Shown here one piece after another: positions 24,120-35,861 of a stretch of 64,000 nucleotides of DNA. Made by a program: the position numbers and the translations under genes. Numbering within the stretch: position 1 is the stretch's first letter; every line of letters starts with the position of its first letter. The notes under the pieces were generated by a model. That model searched no databases. It had not been told where the DNA came from and was given only the letters and a program-made list of their open reading frames with translations. This stretch comes from Craterostigma plantagineum (Eukaryota > Streptophyta > Magnoliopsida > Lamiales > Linderniaceae): NCBI GenBank assembly GCA_027422505.1, contig JAPQWV010000018.1, positions 14,712,001 through 14,776,000 of the forward strand, read 5' to 3'.

Positions 24120-25110
24120 AGAATCAAATCGACTGAAAATATAATTATACCCCTTCTTTATGATTTTCATTTTTTTGTTTTCACAATTTACAACTTAAAA
24201 ACAAAAAAATAAATAAAAAAGAAAAAATCAAACCAGAAATGAAGAAATAGAAAGAAAAAATCAAACCAAGAGAAAAATTTCACTCGATTCGACCACCAAG
24301 TTTCCCAGACCGTGAGCTTCCATGGAAGATGAAAAAGAAAAACACTTAAATAGAAAAGAGAAATTGTGGGTTTCAGGGTTCGATCGGGTAGAGATTTTTT
24401 GGTTTAGGTCAGTAAACGTACGGGTCTTTTCAATTATCATGCATTGCAAGGAAATAAAATCAAAATTATACCAATTCACTAATGGTTTTGCTCAACATTG
24501 GTCATACTCGTGGGTTTGCTTAAAGTCATGTGTTTTTGCTCGGTATACAGGGCCGTTTTTTCGTTTTGGGTGGCCCGGTCCCTTTGGCCTTACGTGGCCT
24601 TTTAAAAATTTTTGGTCTTTCTATTAATTAATTTATGGGCCCTTTTACATTAAGTAATTTATAATAATTTTTAAAGTCAACGGGTTGCAGCTATTGGCCC
24701 AAGCAATAGTCTTTACTAGGACACATTTTTCATTTTGTCGCCCTATTTACACTGGGTCGGATTTGTAGCCCTATGCTGTAGGCCTGCTTACACATGCCCA
24801 AATCCGGCCCTATCGGTATAGGTCATGCTTGGAAAAGCTAAGACTCAGAATTTTAAGGAATATCCGAAAAGAGATGTAGTACAAAACAATGCAAGATCAT
24901 ACACCTGTTTCGATAATGTGTACCTTTATTCGTGTGTTTAGCGTACTTTATTACTTTATATAGTGTATCTTTACACTTATAGTTAGCGTACTATTTTACG
25001 TTATACATTGTACCTTACAACGCATGGTTATAATATATGTTTTTCGTTTTTTTTTTCAAATGGTGGTGCCATTTTTTCGTCATTTAACAGTATAGGTCTA
25101 CTTGCTCGTT
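24120..25110. other. Intergenic DNA without recognisable gene
   Basis: Short ORFs only. The last 200 bp (24880-25070) are rich in GTAC/GTACC steps like those at 32590-32840, which lie on the other side of Copia C and were adjacent before its insertion. Confidence 0.5.
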
Positions 25111-25115
25111 GTTTT

Positions 25116-26033
25116 TGAAGTGGTCCCGTTCGATATGGATGTAAAACACTAAGTATAGACTAGATGTTGGGTAAAATGTCGGGTAACACTCAACCTAACA
25201 TTCAGGTGCACAGCGGAATATAATTACTTAGTGACGAAACTTAAATGAACACGAGATGTAAATCTGTGCAGCAAGTCAAATAACTTGCTGCGTGCCTCAA
25301 GGCGCAAAACTCCACTATAAAGATGGATTACAAACTATCAAAAAGGATAGTCAAAAACACGTCTAGCAAAACCTACGAATCAAAAAGGATTCTGCAAACT
25401 ACAAGATCTTTCGACCTCTGAAAAGCTAGACTAAAAGACAACTCTCGCAATATATAAAACTCGCTCAAGCTCGATATGTGTTTCGCTCATCGTTTTCACT
25501 CAATATGTCGCTCAAAGTTACTCCTTGAAAGCTCTCTCGAAAGTCGTCAGTTGCAGCTCGAAAATAACTCTTATTTATAGACCTTCGCTCCCTCTTGAAT
25601 TGGTAAAAAGATCCCTTGAATATCTCTTCAAATATCTCTTCGAAGATCTCCCTAAATATAGTATATATTTAGTTCGAATCTTCTCATCTCATTGGCCGAT
25701 CCTTATCTTCTATTTATGGTAAACTGATTGACTGATTCTCCTTGATATTCAGATCTTCTAATTATGGTAATTGCTTGACTTGATCTCCTTTGATCTTCAA
25801 ATCTTCTATTTATAGTACTTGCACTTCCTAAATTTGTTCAAATAACTCCACACGCTTTCCACACGGTTTGGACCCGTTTCAGCACTTTACCACGTCCTGC
25901 ATATCAGTAAATCAAGCTACAAAAAAGGTTAAACGGTTTTGGGCATGAAAGATAAAATCGAATGTTGACAGACAACAATGTTGGCTGAAATGTTAGCCCA
26001 ACATTGTCAAAGCTGAGCTAGTCAACATTAACA
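25116..26033 (-). repeat. 3' LTR of Copia C
   Basis: 918 bp; minus strand starts TGTTAATGTTGAC and ends GACCACTTCA. Carries copies of the ATGTTG module at 25163-25203 and 25977-26006. Confidence 0.95.
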
Positions 26034-27699
26034 ATCTTCCCCTTTTTATCTTTCTTCCCAAAACCCATCCAGATTTAAAAGTTCCAAAACTCCCCCTGAA
26101 GGCACAATCTATTCAACCACAAAAACATTAAAAGATGGTTAGAGTAGACGCAAACAGAATAGCAATTAAACTATTCAAAGTACTACGAAAATAGTACATA
26201 GCCATAAAGAGGTCTTAAGTTAAACATCTGCACAATGTAAACTGTTCATACGCATGCTGGCAAACCACATAGTCATACAAGCAGAATTAACCAGATCAGC
26301 ATGCACAAAATAACCATAAAGTCACGCATGTAAAAAGAAACGATCTTTAGGCGAATCTGCAAAATAAAAATATCCGGCATGTAAGCAGGCAAACATGTAA
26401 ACATATCGGAGAAGCAAATCAGCATGCATATAGTAAAAGTCAGAGAAAAAATCAAGTATGCATGCAAAATAGAAAGAATCAGAGCTTCACTCTCAATGGA
26501 GTATGGAGTTTCCTTCTGATGCTTTCTCGGCTGCTTCTCCTTCTTGGTCAGCTCCCCCTGTTTGTTCGGCTCCTTATTCTGCTCACCCTGAATTTCCTTA
26601 TCTCCTCCTTTTTATCTGCACAACCTTCTCCCCCTTTTTGGGAAGAAAGAAAAGACTCAGAGAACTTCTCTTTTAGCCAACTTGCAGATGTTGAGGTAAC
26701 ATCTGGCCCAACATTCTGAGACTCAGAAACAAGTTAGTTCGCATAAAAAAATCAAAGATAAATCCAAAAACATTTGATATGAGCACAGAATGTATAACCC
26801 GTGAATTATATCAGAAACGTAGGGAGCAGAGAGTAATGTCAGCGAGCCACTCAAATATAATTTAGACAGTTTAGAGGATAAGGTCGAATCAGGTCACAAC
26901 TGTCTAAGTAAACATGGAGCTAAAATATAGTATGTGGACGTATTAGTCATGCGAGCAAATATGAGCACATCAGATCATGATTCAACCCAAAGACACAAAG
27001 TCAAAAGTCAAGATAGAATCAAGCAAGACTAACCGTTTGAGCGACGATGATGAGCACTTGAGACAAATGTAACAAGCTGTTCTTCGAGAGTTCTAATGCA
27101 ATTCTGAGAGATTTCTAAACTAGACACATATGCCTACCAAATGCAGTACTAAAGACAGACACAAATAAAACGAAAGCATAAAATGTAGCAATATCAAACT
27201 GATAGTCACACATGTTGCCCTAACATTTGACTCAACATTCTGAATCCGTAATCCTAGACTTTTCTGCTTAATCCTTCTCAAGACCAGTTCCCTTTATTAC
27301 CCTTTCACCACATATAACAAACCAAATTTTTGCACTGCCCTTATACCCTCAGCTTCGTGGTTCGGTTTTTTTGTCGCATAGTATACATCGTCACCGCGAA
27401 TGCCGTGTACCTAAGGAAACTTATTACCAAATACCTAAAGATAGCCGAGAGTTTATGAGCATGCTTATACACAATAACGATTGGCTTTTTGTCGCAATAA
27501 GTACATCGTCACAGCGAATGCCGTGTACCTAGGGACGTATTACCAAGAGCCTTTAAAGAGGGATTGGGTTCATTTAGGGGCCAGTCGAATAGAATCAAGT
27601 CATTTCACAAGAAAACAGAACAGAATATTTAATCAAACATTTAAGCAGTAACCATCAAATTTGACATATGCTATGTTGATCCAAATGTTGGACCAACAT
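26034..27699 (-). other. Polypurine tract and 3' spacer of Copia C
   Basis: The tract AAAAAGGGGAAGAT (minus strand, 26034-26047) abuts the LTR. Additional purine-tract-like GGGGGAG copies lie at 26090-26096, 26552-26558 and 26628-26634. Three ATGTTG modules lie at 26687-26716, 27211-27240 and 27673-27702. A pair of similar 70-bp segments with GTACATCGTCAC..CGAATGCCGTGTACCTA occurs at 27380-27415 and 27500-27535. No extra ORF like those of A and G is seen. Confidence 0.65.
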
Positions 27700-29667
27700 T
27701 TAACCTGACATGTGCAATCCTATGGATTTCTTTAGGTCCGAGAACCTTTCAAAATCCAATGCTTTCGTGAAAATGTCTGCTAACTGATGCTTAGTGTCTA
27801 TATGCTCAATGCGGACTAACTCTTTTTCGACCATATCTCTCAGAAAATTATGCCTTATATCTATATGCTTCGTGCGTGAATGCTGGATAGGGTTCTTAGA
27901 TATGTTGATGGCACTAAGGTTATCACAATACATGAGGACTGACTCGCACTCTAAACCATAGTCACACAACATGCCATTCAACCATATTAATTGCGTACAG
28001 CAACTACCCGCAGCAACATACTCAGACTCAGCAGTAGATAAAGACACACAATTCTGTTTCTTACTGTACCATGCAACTAAATTGTTACCTAAGAAGAAAC
28101 AGCCGCCACTTGTGCTCTTACGATCATCCTCGTCTCCTGCCAAATCAGCATCGCTATAGCCTACAAGACTCATATTAGTATCTTTGGAAAACCACAATCC
28201 TAGGCTACACGATCCACTCACATAACAAAGAATACGCTTAACGGCATTAAGATGAGAAACCTTAGGCTCAGACTGATATCTAACACATACGCATACACTA
28301 TACATAATGTCGGGTCTACTCGCTGAAAGATATAATAGAGTGCCTATCATGGAACTATACGATGTGGGGTCAACATTCTGTCCAACATTACCTTTACTTA
28401 CCTTCTGAATTGAACCCATCCGTGTTTTTATTACCTTGGCAGTATCTTTCCCAAATTTCTTCATAGTGTTCTTAGCGTACTTCTCCTGAGACATGAAAAT
28501 AATGTCGTTGCTTTGCTTAATCTGTAGGCCTAAGAAAAATGTTAGTTCACCAACCATACTCATTTTGAAAGTAAGATTCATAGCATGTACGAATTGGTCT
28601 ATCATAGACTTAGATCTATAACCAAAAACAGTATCTTCTACATACATCTGGGCTATCAAAATATCAGAACCAACTCTTTTTACAAAGAGTGTTCGATCGG
28701 CTTCACCTCGCACGAACCCAAATTCAAGTAGGAAATTAGTCAACCTACCATACCAAGCTCGAGGAGCCTGCCTTTGACCATAAAGCACTTTCTGCAACTT
28801 AAAAACATAATTAGGAAAATGTGGATCTTCAAATCCTTTCGGGTGCTCAACATAAATATCTTTATCAATATAGCCGTTCAAAAACGCACCCTTTTCATCA
28901 CAGAAATCATAGAATAACTGAGTCTCAAACTCTCTATCATGATCAGTCCTAATATGAAAAATGTGGCCACGAAAATCATTCTTGACCATATCACAAAAAT
29001 TTTTGAAAAAATCGAACAGTTCTGATTTTTCCCTAAAAAATATCCATGCAAATCTAGACAAGTCATCAACTAGCACATAAGCATATTTTCGACCACCAAT
29101 ACTACCTACTGCTATCGTACCCATCAAATCCATGTGTCTTAACTGAAAACAGTTATCGGTTTTAAAATGTTGAGTAACATGTTGATCAACATTATGACTA
29201 GCATGCACTTTCTTACCCTTTAAACATGACTCACATACAACCTTACCAAACTCCTTAAGCTTCGGTACGCCTCTGATCGCCTCATGTTTGATAAGCTGCT
29301 TCAATGTTAGGTAGTTAACGTGGCCCAGTTTGTAATGCCCAATTATGACACCGTCTTCGTCTTTCGATAGTTGGCACACGTCCTCGAGGTCATCTCGACT
29401 GAGAATTCGTCCTTTAGCACCTTCTCCAAACGTCACAGATCCACTCCGTAAAGGCATGTAATCACTTATATACTGTTTGGTACCCGTCATATGTCGGAAA
29501 CACCCACTATCGAAGTACCAAGAACCTGTCACGTTAGCTCGCAAGGAGGTATATACTACATGGCATTTATGAACAGATTTCTCTACCCCAAACTTTCTTA
29601 GATGGTAAAACAGCATTTGGACCACCAGAATTTGAAGGTGAGCCAGACGAACTTTCTCCAGACACAC
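27700..29667 (-). pseudogene. Copia C pol, single 655-codon frame with internal deletions
   Basis: Protease active site WYFDSGCFRHMTG (about 29520), then the expected C-terminal half is missing and CQLSKDEDG runs directly into pre-integrase HYKLGHVNYLTLKQL and CESCLKGKK. Integrase has HMDLMGT and HIRTDHDREFETQ but jumps from FYDFCDEKG into RT at AFLNGYIDKDIYVEHPKGF, losing the third catalytic Glu, the integrase C-terminus and the first RT blocks. RT then has QAPRAWY and YVED where YVDD is expected (about 28640). RNase H is complete: YSDADLAG, WYSKKQNCVSLSTAESEYVA, HSRTKHIDIRHNFLRDMVEK and QLADIFTKALD. The frame is intact throughout, so the deletions are in-frame, but integrase and RT activity must be lost. 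Confidence 0.9.
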
Positions 29668-31479
29668 CTTTCAACACTGATTTCTCAATGTTGAGCGGGA
29701 TGTTGGATGACATTTCAGCCGACATCGATTTCTTTGCAGAAATCTCCCCCTTCAATTTCCAGCAGTATGATTTACTATGACCAGGCTGCATACGATAATG
29801 ACACTTAAACGATCTATCCTTAGACTTACAAGCAGCATGCTTCATACATCGATCGTTAGCGACATGGGAATTTTCAAAAACAAACTTTGATCGATCGTAA
29901 GTGGCAGAATCTAGAACATGCTGTGAATTGTAACCTAAGCCATGAGTATCAGAAATACCTATTGACAATACCTTATCAAGAATCGATTTACCCTTTTTCA
30001 ATTTTGAGAGCGTCTCATCAGCCTTATCGACTTGCTTCTGAAGTTTATCGATCTCCTTGTCTTTTCTCTTCAACGCGACTTCCACCTTGTTCATCCCTTC
30101 TAGCAGGTTTTTGATCATCTTTTTACTCTTCTCATTTTCCTCGGCCAACGTTTTCACGATTACTTCCAGTTCCGAGTTTTTCGCCTTTTCCTTCGCATAC
30201 TCCGTGGACAACAGTTTGAAGGCTTCATTCGTCTGAACTTCTTCACGAACATCAGTTTCTAAACCTGCATCATCAGAACTAGAATACCCATCAAAACAGT
30301 TTGAATCATCATAATCGAAAATGATATGTTTTTCAGATGTTGAGTCAGATGTTGGCTCAACATCAGTTACCGCAGTGAAACCGATTTGTTGATCTTCCTC
30401 TTCTTCGTCGTCTGAGAAGGACTGTATGGTCACAGATGATTGCTTGAACTCCATTGGGCATGGTTCATCATCTTCATCATCGGGGAGATCAATCCAAAGA
30501 GCTTTGTCGTGCTTGCGAAGTGTATTGGCACATTCGTTGGCATAATGACCCCAGCCCGAGCACGCAAGGCATCTCACTGTCTCCCAGTCGATGTTCTTCT
30601 TCTTTCCATCTGAATTGCGTTTGAAAAATGGAGGCGCAGACGAAGGTTCTGCTTTGGCATTCTGGCCCTTCCTGAATGTTGGGCCAACATTCTGCTCGAC
30701 ATTCTTCTTCTGAAGGAACTTTGTGAAATTCTTCACGAGCATAGCCATATCCTCATCATTGTCAGGGTCAACTTCAGTTTGCACCTTGGATGACTGACTG
30801 ACTAGAGCAATGCTTTTTCCGCGTGAAGCTTTCTTTTGGACTTTGAGGTTGGTCTCATAGTTCTTCATGATATTCATCAAGGTGTTGAGTTCCATCGTCC
30901 CTAGATTATGTGCTTCCTCGACGGCCGCTACCTTCACATTAAACTTTTCAGTTAGCGTACGTAAAGCTTTAGAAACTAGTACCTTATTAGAAATCGGATC
31001 TCCGAGGCTAGCACACTCGCTCGAAATCGTCAGAATCTTCCCGAAGTATGTGGTGATGTCCTCTCCTTCATTCTGAGATTTTCAAACTGATTGAGGAGAT
31101 ATCGTAGTTTGGTTTCCCTCACGCTCGCATCGCCTTCGCAGTACCTCTGGAGTAGATCCCAAGCATTCTTTGCCGTCGAACAATTCTGAATGATCTTAAA
31201 CATGAAAATATCCACCGAAGAGAAAATGGCATTAAGAGCTTTGTCGTTATACTCGGCCGCATTCTTTTCGGCAATAGACCACTCTTCGATCGGTTTTTCG
31301 ACTACTTCGCCATCAGCATCTAGAGGAGATCGAGGTGGAGTGTATCCATTGAGAACAGATTCCCAAGCTCGCACATTTATGGATTTGATGCATTGGCGCA
31401 CGCGAACCTTCCAATAGGCATAGTTGGAGCCGTCCAACACGGGAACTTTGCCAATGTAGTTCGAGCTTGTAACATCCAT
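29567..31479 (-). pseudogene. Copia C gag (one frameshift)
   Basis: Minus-strand ATG at 31477-31479 starts MDVTSSNYIGKVPVLDGSNY and YWKVRVRQCIKSIN; a frameshift near 31070 separates it from the 456-codon ORF 30937-29567. That ORF has the zinc knuckle CLACSGWGHYANEC (about 30570), acidic clusters (DDEDDEP, SDDEEEEDQ), a long predicted coiled coil (about residues 240-320, ELEVIVKTLAEENEKSKKMI) and a second knuckle CHYRMQPGHSKSYC (about 29790) in which the second Cys is Arg. Two knuckles flanking a coiled coil are typical of Sirevirus Gag. Its 3' end overlaps the pol frame by 100 bp in another frame. Confidence 0.88.
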
Positions 31480-31517
31480 GGGAAAGGATCATAAACGCTT
31501 AGTCATGTCAAGCGGAG

Positions 31518-31529
31518 GCTGTGATACCA
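31518..31529 (-). other. Primer binding site of Copia C
   Basis: Minus strand TGGTATCACAGC, one mismatch (C for G) from the initiator tRNA-Met primer site, three bases inside the 5' LTR end. Confidence 0.85.
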
Positions 31530-31532
31530 CTT

Positions 31533-32450
31533 TGAAGTGGTCCCGTTCGATATGGATGTAAAACACTAAGTATAGACTAGATGTTGGGTAAAATGTCGGG
31601 TAACACTCAACCTAACATTCAGGTGCACAGCGGAATATAATTACTTAGTGACGAAACTTAAACGAACACGAGATGTAAATCTGTGCAGCAAGTCAAATAA
31701 CTTGCTGCGTGCCTCAAGGCGCAAAACTCCACTATAAAGATGGATTACAAACTATCAAAAAGGATAGTCAAAAACACGTCTAGCAACACCTACGAATCAA
31801 AAAGGATTCTGCAAACTACAAGACCTTTCGACCTCTAAAAAGCTAGACTAAAAGACAACTCTCGCAATATATAAAACTCGCTCAAGCTCGATATGTGTTT
31901 CGCTCATCGTTTTCACTCAATATGTCGCTCAAAGTTACTCCTTGAAAGCTCTCTCGAAAGTCGTCAGTTGCAGCTCGAAAATAACTCTTATTTATAGACC
32001 TTGGCTCCCTCTTGAATTGGTAAAAAGATCCCTTGAATATCTCTTCAAATATCTCTTCGAAGATCTCCCTAAATATAGTATATATTTAGTTCGAATCTTC
32101 TCATCTCATTGGCCGATCCTTATCTTCTATTTATGGTAAACTGATTGACTGATTCTCCTTGATATTCAGATCTTCTAATTATGATAATTGCTTGACTTGG
32201 TCTCCTTTGATCTTCAAATCTTCTATTTATAGTACTTGCACTTCCTAAATTCGTTCAAGCAACTCCACACGCTTTCCACACGGTTTGGACCCGTTTCAGC
32301 ACTTTACCACGTCCTGCATATCAGTAAATCAAGCTACAAAAAAGGTTAAACGGTTTTGGGCATGATAGATAAAATCGAATGTTGACAGACAACAATGTTG
32401 GCTGAAATGTTAGCCCAACATTGTCAAAGCTGAGCTAGTCAACATTAACA
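31533..32450 (-). repeat. 5' LTR of Copia C
   Basis: 918 bp, same length as 25116-26033 with about eleven substitutions and no indel seen. Carries ATGTTG modules at 31580-31620 and 32394-32423. Confidence 0.95.
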
Positions 32451-32455
32451 GTTTT

Positions 32456-32960
32456 CTTTTGTGCATCATATCTTTGGGAGCATATGTTGCATATCGGTTG
32501 ATTCTCATCTATTGATATTTGATTACGAGCCTATGTTTGTCTTGGTGGATGTATTAAAATATTTTTAGTTGTTGTTATGCATGTGATATTTGATACGGTC
32601 ATAATGTTAGAAAAGTACATTGTATGTATAAGGTACAATAAACAACAACTAAATGATACGATAAACACATCAAAATGATACATTGTATTAACGTCTCGTC
32701 AACTTTGGTATCTGACAAAAATCTGTGTTTTTCTTTGGTATGGTAACAATGGTAAAAGAGGTACGATAACAGGTTGTGCAAGGTACAACTAACACTATAA
32801 AATGGTACTTTACCCACACAAAAAATGATACAGTATATGAACAGACGTAAAAGATGAAAAATACAAAAAGGCAACTCTGGAACAAAAATTGACATGTCAC
32901 AATTACTTCAGCATATGTCAAATATGACAAATAACTGTATCTGACATATCAGTGATAAAT
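32456..32960. other. Intergenic DNA rich in GATAC/GGTAC steps
   Basis: Continuous with 24880-25115 before Copia C arrived. Contains many GGTAC, GATAC and GGTAACA steps on both strands. No gene seen. Confidence 0.5.
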
Positions 32961-33278
32961 TTCGAAAAAAAAAAAGGGGCTTTTAAGAATCAGCCCCTCT
33001 TTAAGTTTCAAAATATGAATCAGCCCCTGTCAGTATAAATCTCGGTTTTAAGGACCCAATATCTTTTAGTTTTAGAGAAAAGGACCAACTACATGATCTG
33101 ACCAAAATACCCCTACAAAGTTGTATAATAAGTGGTATCCAGAACCAGTTTTCTGTTATCATCGTTACCATATTAATAAGTAAATAAAATATTCTTTTGA
33201 CGATAAAAAATACTCGCAGATCTTTCGAACGATCATCGGAAACGAAACAGAATCTATCCCCGAGGGTTTATTTTGATA

Positions 33279-34440
33279 TTCAGGTCTCGAAATGTTTGGT
33301 TTTACAGGCATATTTTTCGAACTCTTTTGACGCAAATAATAAAAACTCGATGAAATCGAATCTCGATTCCGTCGAAATTGAAGATATTTTGTACAAATTC
33401 GAGAGACCCATAACCTAAACAAATCTCTGAAACACAGTATTGGCTCTATTGTTCGTCGCTCGTAGTTAGCCGGAATTTTAAATCGTCGTATTGTTGGCTA
33501 AACATCTGTTCCCGAACGTGGTATGAATCGTCATGCATCCGTCACCCTGAAACAATTAACTGGTATTTGTGAGCTGGCATATGGTATATATACTGATTTA
33601 AAGGTATCTTTAAGCTGGATTTGGTACCGTATGTCAATTATCTGGTATCATTACAACAGTAAAAATTCGATCAAAACAATCGATCGTATATATTATTTCC
33701 ATCTGCACGACCTGCAACCAAGTTGGGTGTGTTCTAGACGGTTTATCATGTTATTCAGGTCTCGAATGTTCGATTTTTATTGGTAAATTTTCGAATTCTT
33801 TTGACGCAAATAATTAAAACACGGTGAAAATCAAATCCTGATTCGGTCGAAATTGAAGATATTTTGTACAAATGGAGAGACTCATATCCTGAACAAATCG
33901 CTGAAGCACAATACTGGCTCTATCGTTCGTCGCTCATGGTTTGCCGAAATTTAAAATCGCCGGATTGTTGCTAAACAATTGTTCCCAAATGTGGTATGGA
34001 TTGTCAGATATCAGTCACCGTAAAAAAGTTAACTGGTATTGGTAAGCTGATATATGGTGTATATACTAATTAAAAGGTTCGAGTAACCTGGATTTGGTAC
34101 CATTTGCCAAATATCAGGTATCACCAGTAACAGTGGAAACTCGATCGAAACAATCGATCATATATATTATTCCATCTGCACGACCTGCACCAAACCAAGT
34201 TGGGTGTGTCCTAGACGGTTTATCATGTTATTCAGGTCTCGAATGTTCGATTTTACGGATAACTTTCTCAAATTCTTTTGACGGAAATAATTAAAACACG
34301 GTGAAAATCGAATCCCAATTCGATCGAAATTGAAGATATTTCGCACAAAATTCGAGAGACCCAAATCCTGACAAGTTGTTGAAGCACAATACTGGCCTAT
34401 TGTTCGTCGCTCATGGTTGCCGAAATTTAAATATAATCGC
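33279..34440. repeat. Tandem array 1, period about 476 bp
   Basis: About 2.4 copies. The marker TTCAGGTCTCGAA occurs at 33279, 33754 and 34231, followed each time by TTTTGACG(C/G)AAATAAT, GTCGAAATTGAAGATATTT or a close variant, and TGTTCGTCGCTC. Units differ by several per cent; the third is truncated. Confidence 0.85.
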
Positions 34441-34724
34441 CAGATTTGCCTAATTTTTCGAAATAAGAAAGTGGTACCAGTAAGTTATTAATTGTTATTC
34501 TCTGTGTAACTTGTGTTGTCCACTTTAGGCGAGATTTCAATAATTTAGGCGGGATCTCAATAATTTAGGCGGGAATTGCATTATCTGAAATGTTCTATAT
34601 AGTCAAGGGATATTACCACATAATACCGAATCTTCGATATAAAAGAACAATACAAATCCAATTTTTAACACTATTGTAGATATTGATACTGCATAATAGG
34701 TTTTTCATACCACACTACTAATAT

Positions 34725-35682
34725 CATTAATTTCGCTCACAAATCCATTTTTCTTCGATTGTTTAGGGTTTGAGGTCTCGAATTTTGAGTTTATGGTCTA
34801 TTAAATGTTGTTCGTGCTTTAATGTTGAACTTTGAATACGTTGTGATGGAATTCATAACGTTATTTCTCATCAAAAGAGATACTAGTATATTTTGTGAAA
34901 GAAGATCTATGTTTACATGACTTTTGACCTCAACTTTCACATATTGATATCAACATTCGCATAACATGTCTTTAAGGGAATTTGGTTTGTTAACTTAGTA
35001 AAATCACATACTTACATGAACACAAATCTTATACATTCGGGAAAAAGTGAATTTACGAACAAAATAAGTCTAATTAATGATGTTATACTGAAAAGCGTGT
35101 GGTATCTGTACCAAACAATGTGTCATAAATTCGGTTGATATTGTTTCTTTATATCAGACATCTGGTATTATTTGCAGGTAATGTGGTAATATTATAACCA
35201 TTTCATTAATTACGCTCACAAATCCATTTTTCGTCGATTGTTTAGTTTGAGGTCTCGAATTTTGAGCTTATGGTCTATTAAATGTTGTTCGTGCTTTAAT
35301 GTTGAACTTTGAATACGTTTGGGATGTAATTCATAACGTTATGTCTCATCAAAAGAGATACTAGTATATTTTGTGAAAGAAGAGCTATGTGTTTACATGA
35401 CTTTTGATCTCAACTTTCACATATTGATATCAACATTCGCAAAACGTGTCTTTTAATGAAATTTTGTGATTTAGCTTCATCATATCACCTATTTCCGTGA
35501 ATTTCAATCTTATACATCCCAACGAAATGAATTTACGAACGAAATTAATCAAAAATAGTAATTTGGTATTGATTAGCTATTTTGTAGTTCTCGTAGTTAC
35601 AAATGTGGTATAATCATTGTTTATATTGTTATTGTTTATCAGACATGTGGTATTATTTGCAGGCAATGTGGTAATATTAAGT
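34725..35682. repeat. Tandem array 2, period about 479 bp
   Basis: Two copies starting CATTAATT(T/A)CGCTCACAAAT at 34725 and 35204, sharing GGTCTCGAATTTTGAG, GTTGTTCGTGCTTTAATG and TATTATTTGCAGG(T/C)AATG. The second half is more diverged than the first. Confidence 0.85.
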
Positions 35683-35861
35683 TATTGTACTGTTAATATC
35701 TCTGACAATCTAGAACCTTCTAGAATGTTCTTAGTTATGTGTTACCCAGAATGCGTGAATCGTTACTCAGAATAAATAAAGTGTTACCAACCAACTTTTT
35801 AATTGACAAACGTTCCAATACTTCGCATCATCGTTATTCCGTGACTAGCATCGATAATTAT

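Larger units (their letters stand above)
25116..32450 (-). mobile_element. Young Sirevirus-like Copia element C with internal deletions
   Basis: Two 918-bp LTRs (25116-26033 and 31533-32450) with about eleven differences by eye, and a perfect target duplication GTTTT (25111-25115, 32451-32455). Minus-strand order: LTR, primer site, long gag, shortened pol, 1.7-kb spacer, polypurine tract, LTR. Pol has lost the protease C-terminus and the segment from mid-integrase into RT, yet remains one 655-codon frame. High LTR identity means recent insertion, so it was presumably mobilised by a complete relative. A quasi-palindromic ATGTTG module recurs about twelve times through the element. Confidence 0.93.

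Noticed and set aside
24322..24627. Plus-strand 101-codon ORF
   Set aside because: No recognisable motif, skewed composition, no flanking gene signals; treated as chance.
26462..26719. Plus-strand 85-codon hydrophobic ORF
   Set aside because: Lies antisense in the 3' spacer of Copia C; its leucine-rich look comes from CTT/CTC-rich DNA opposite purine tracts.
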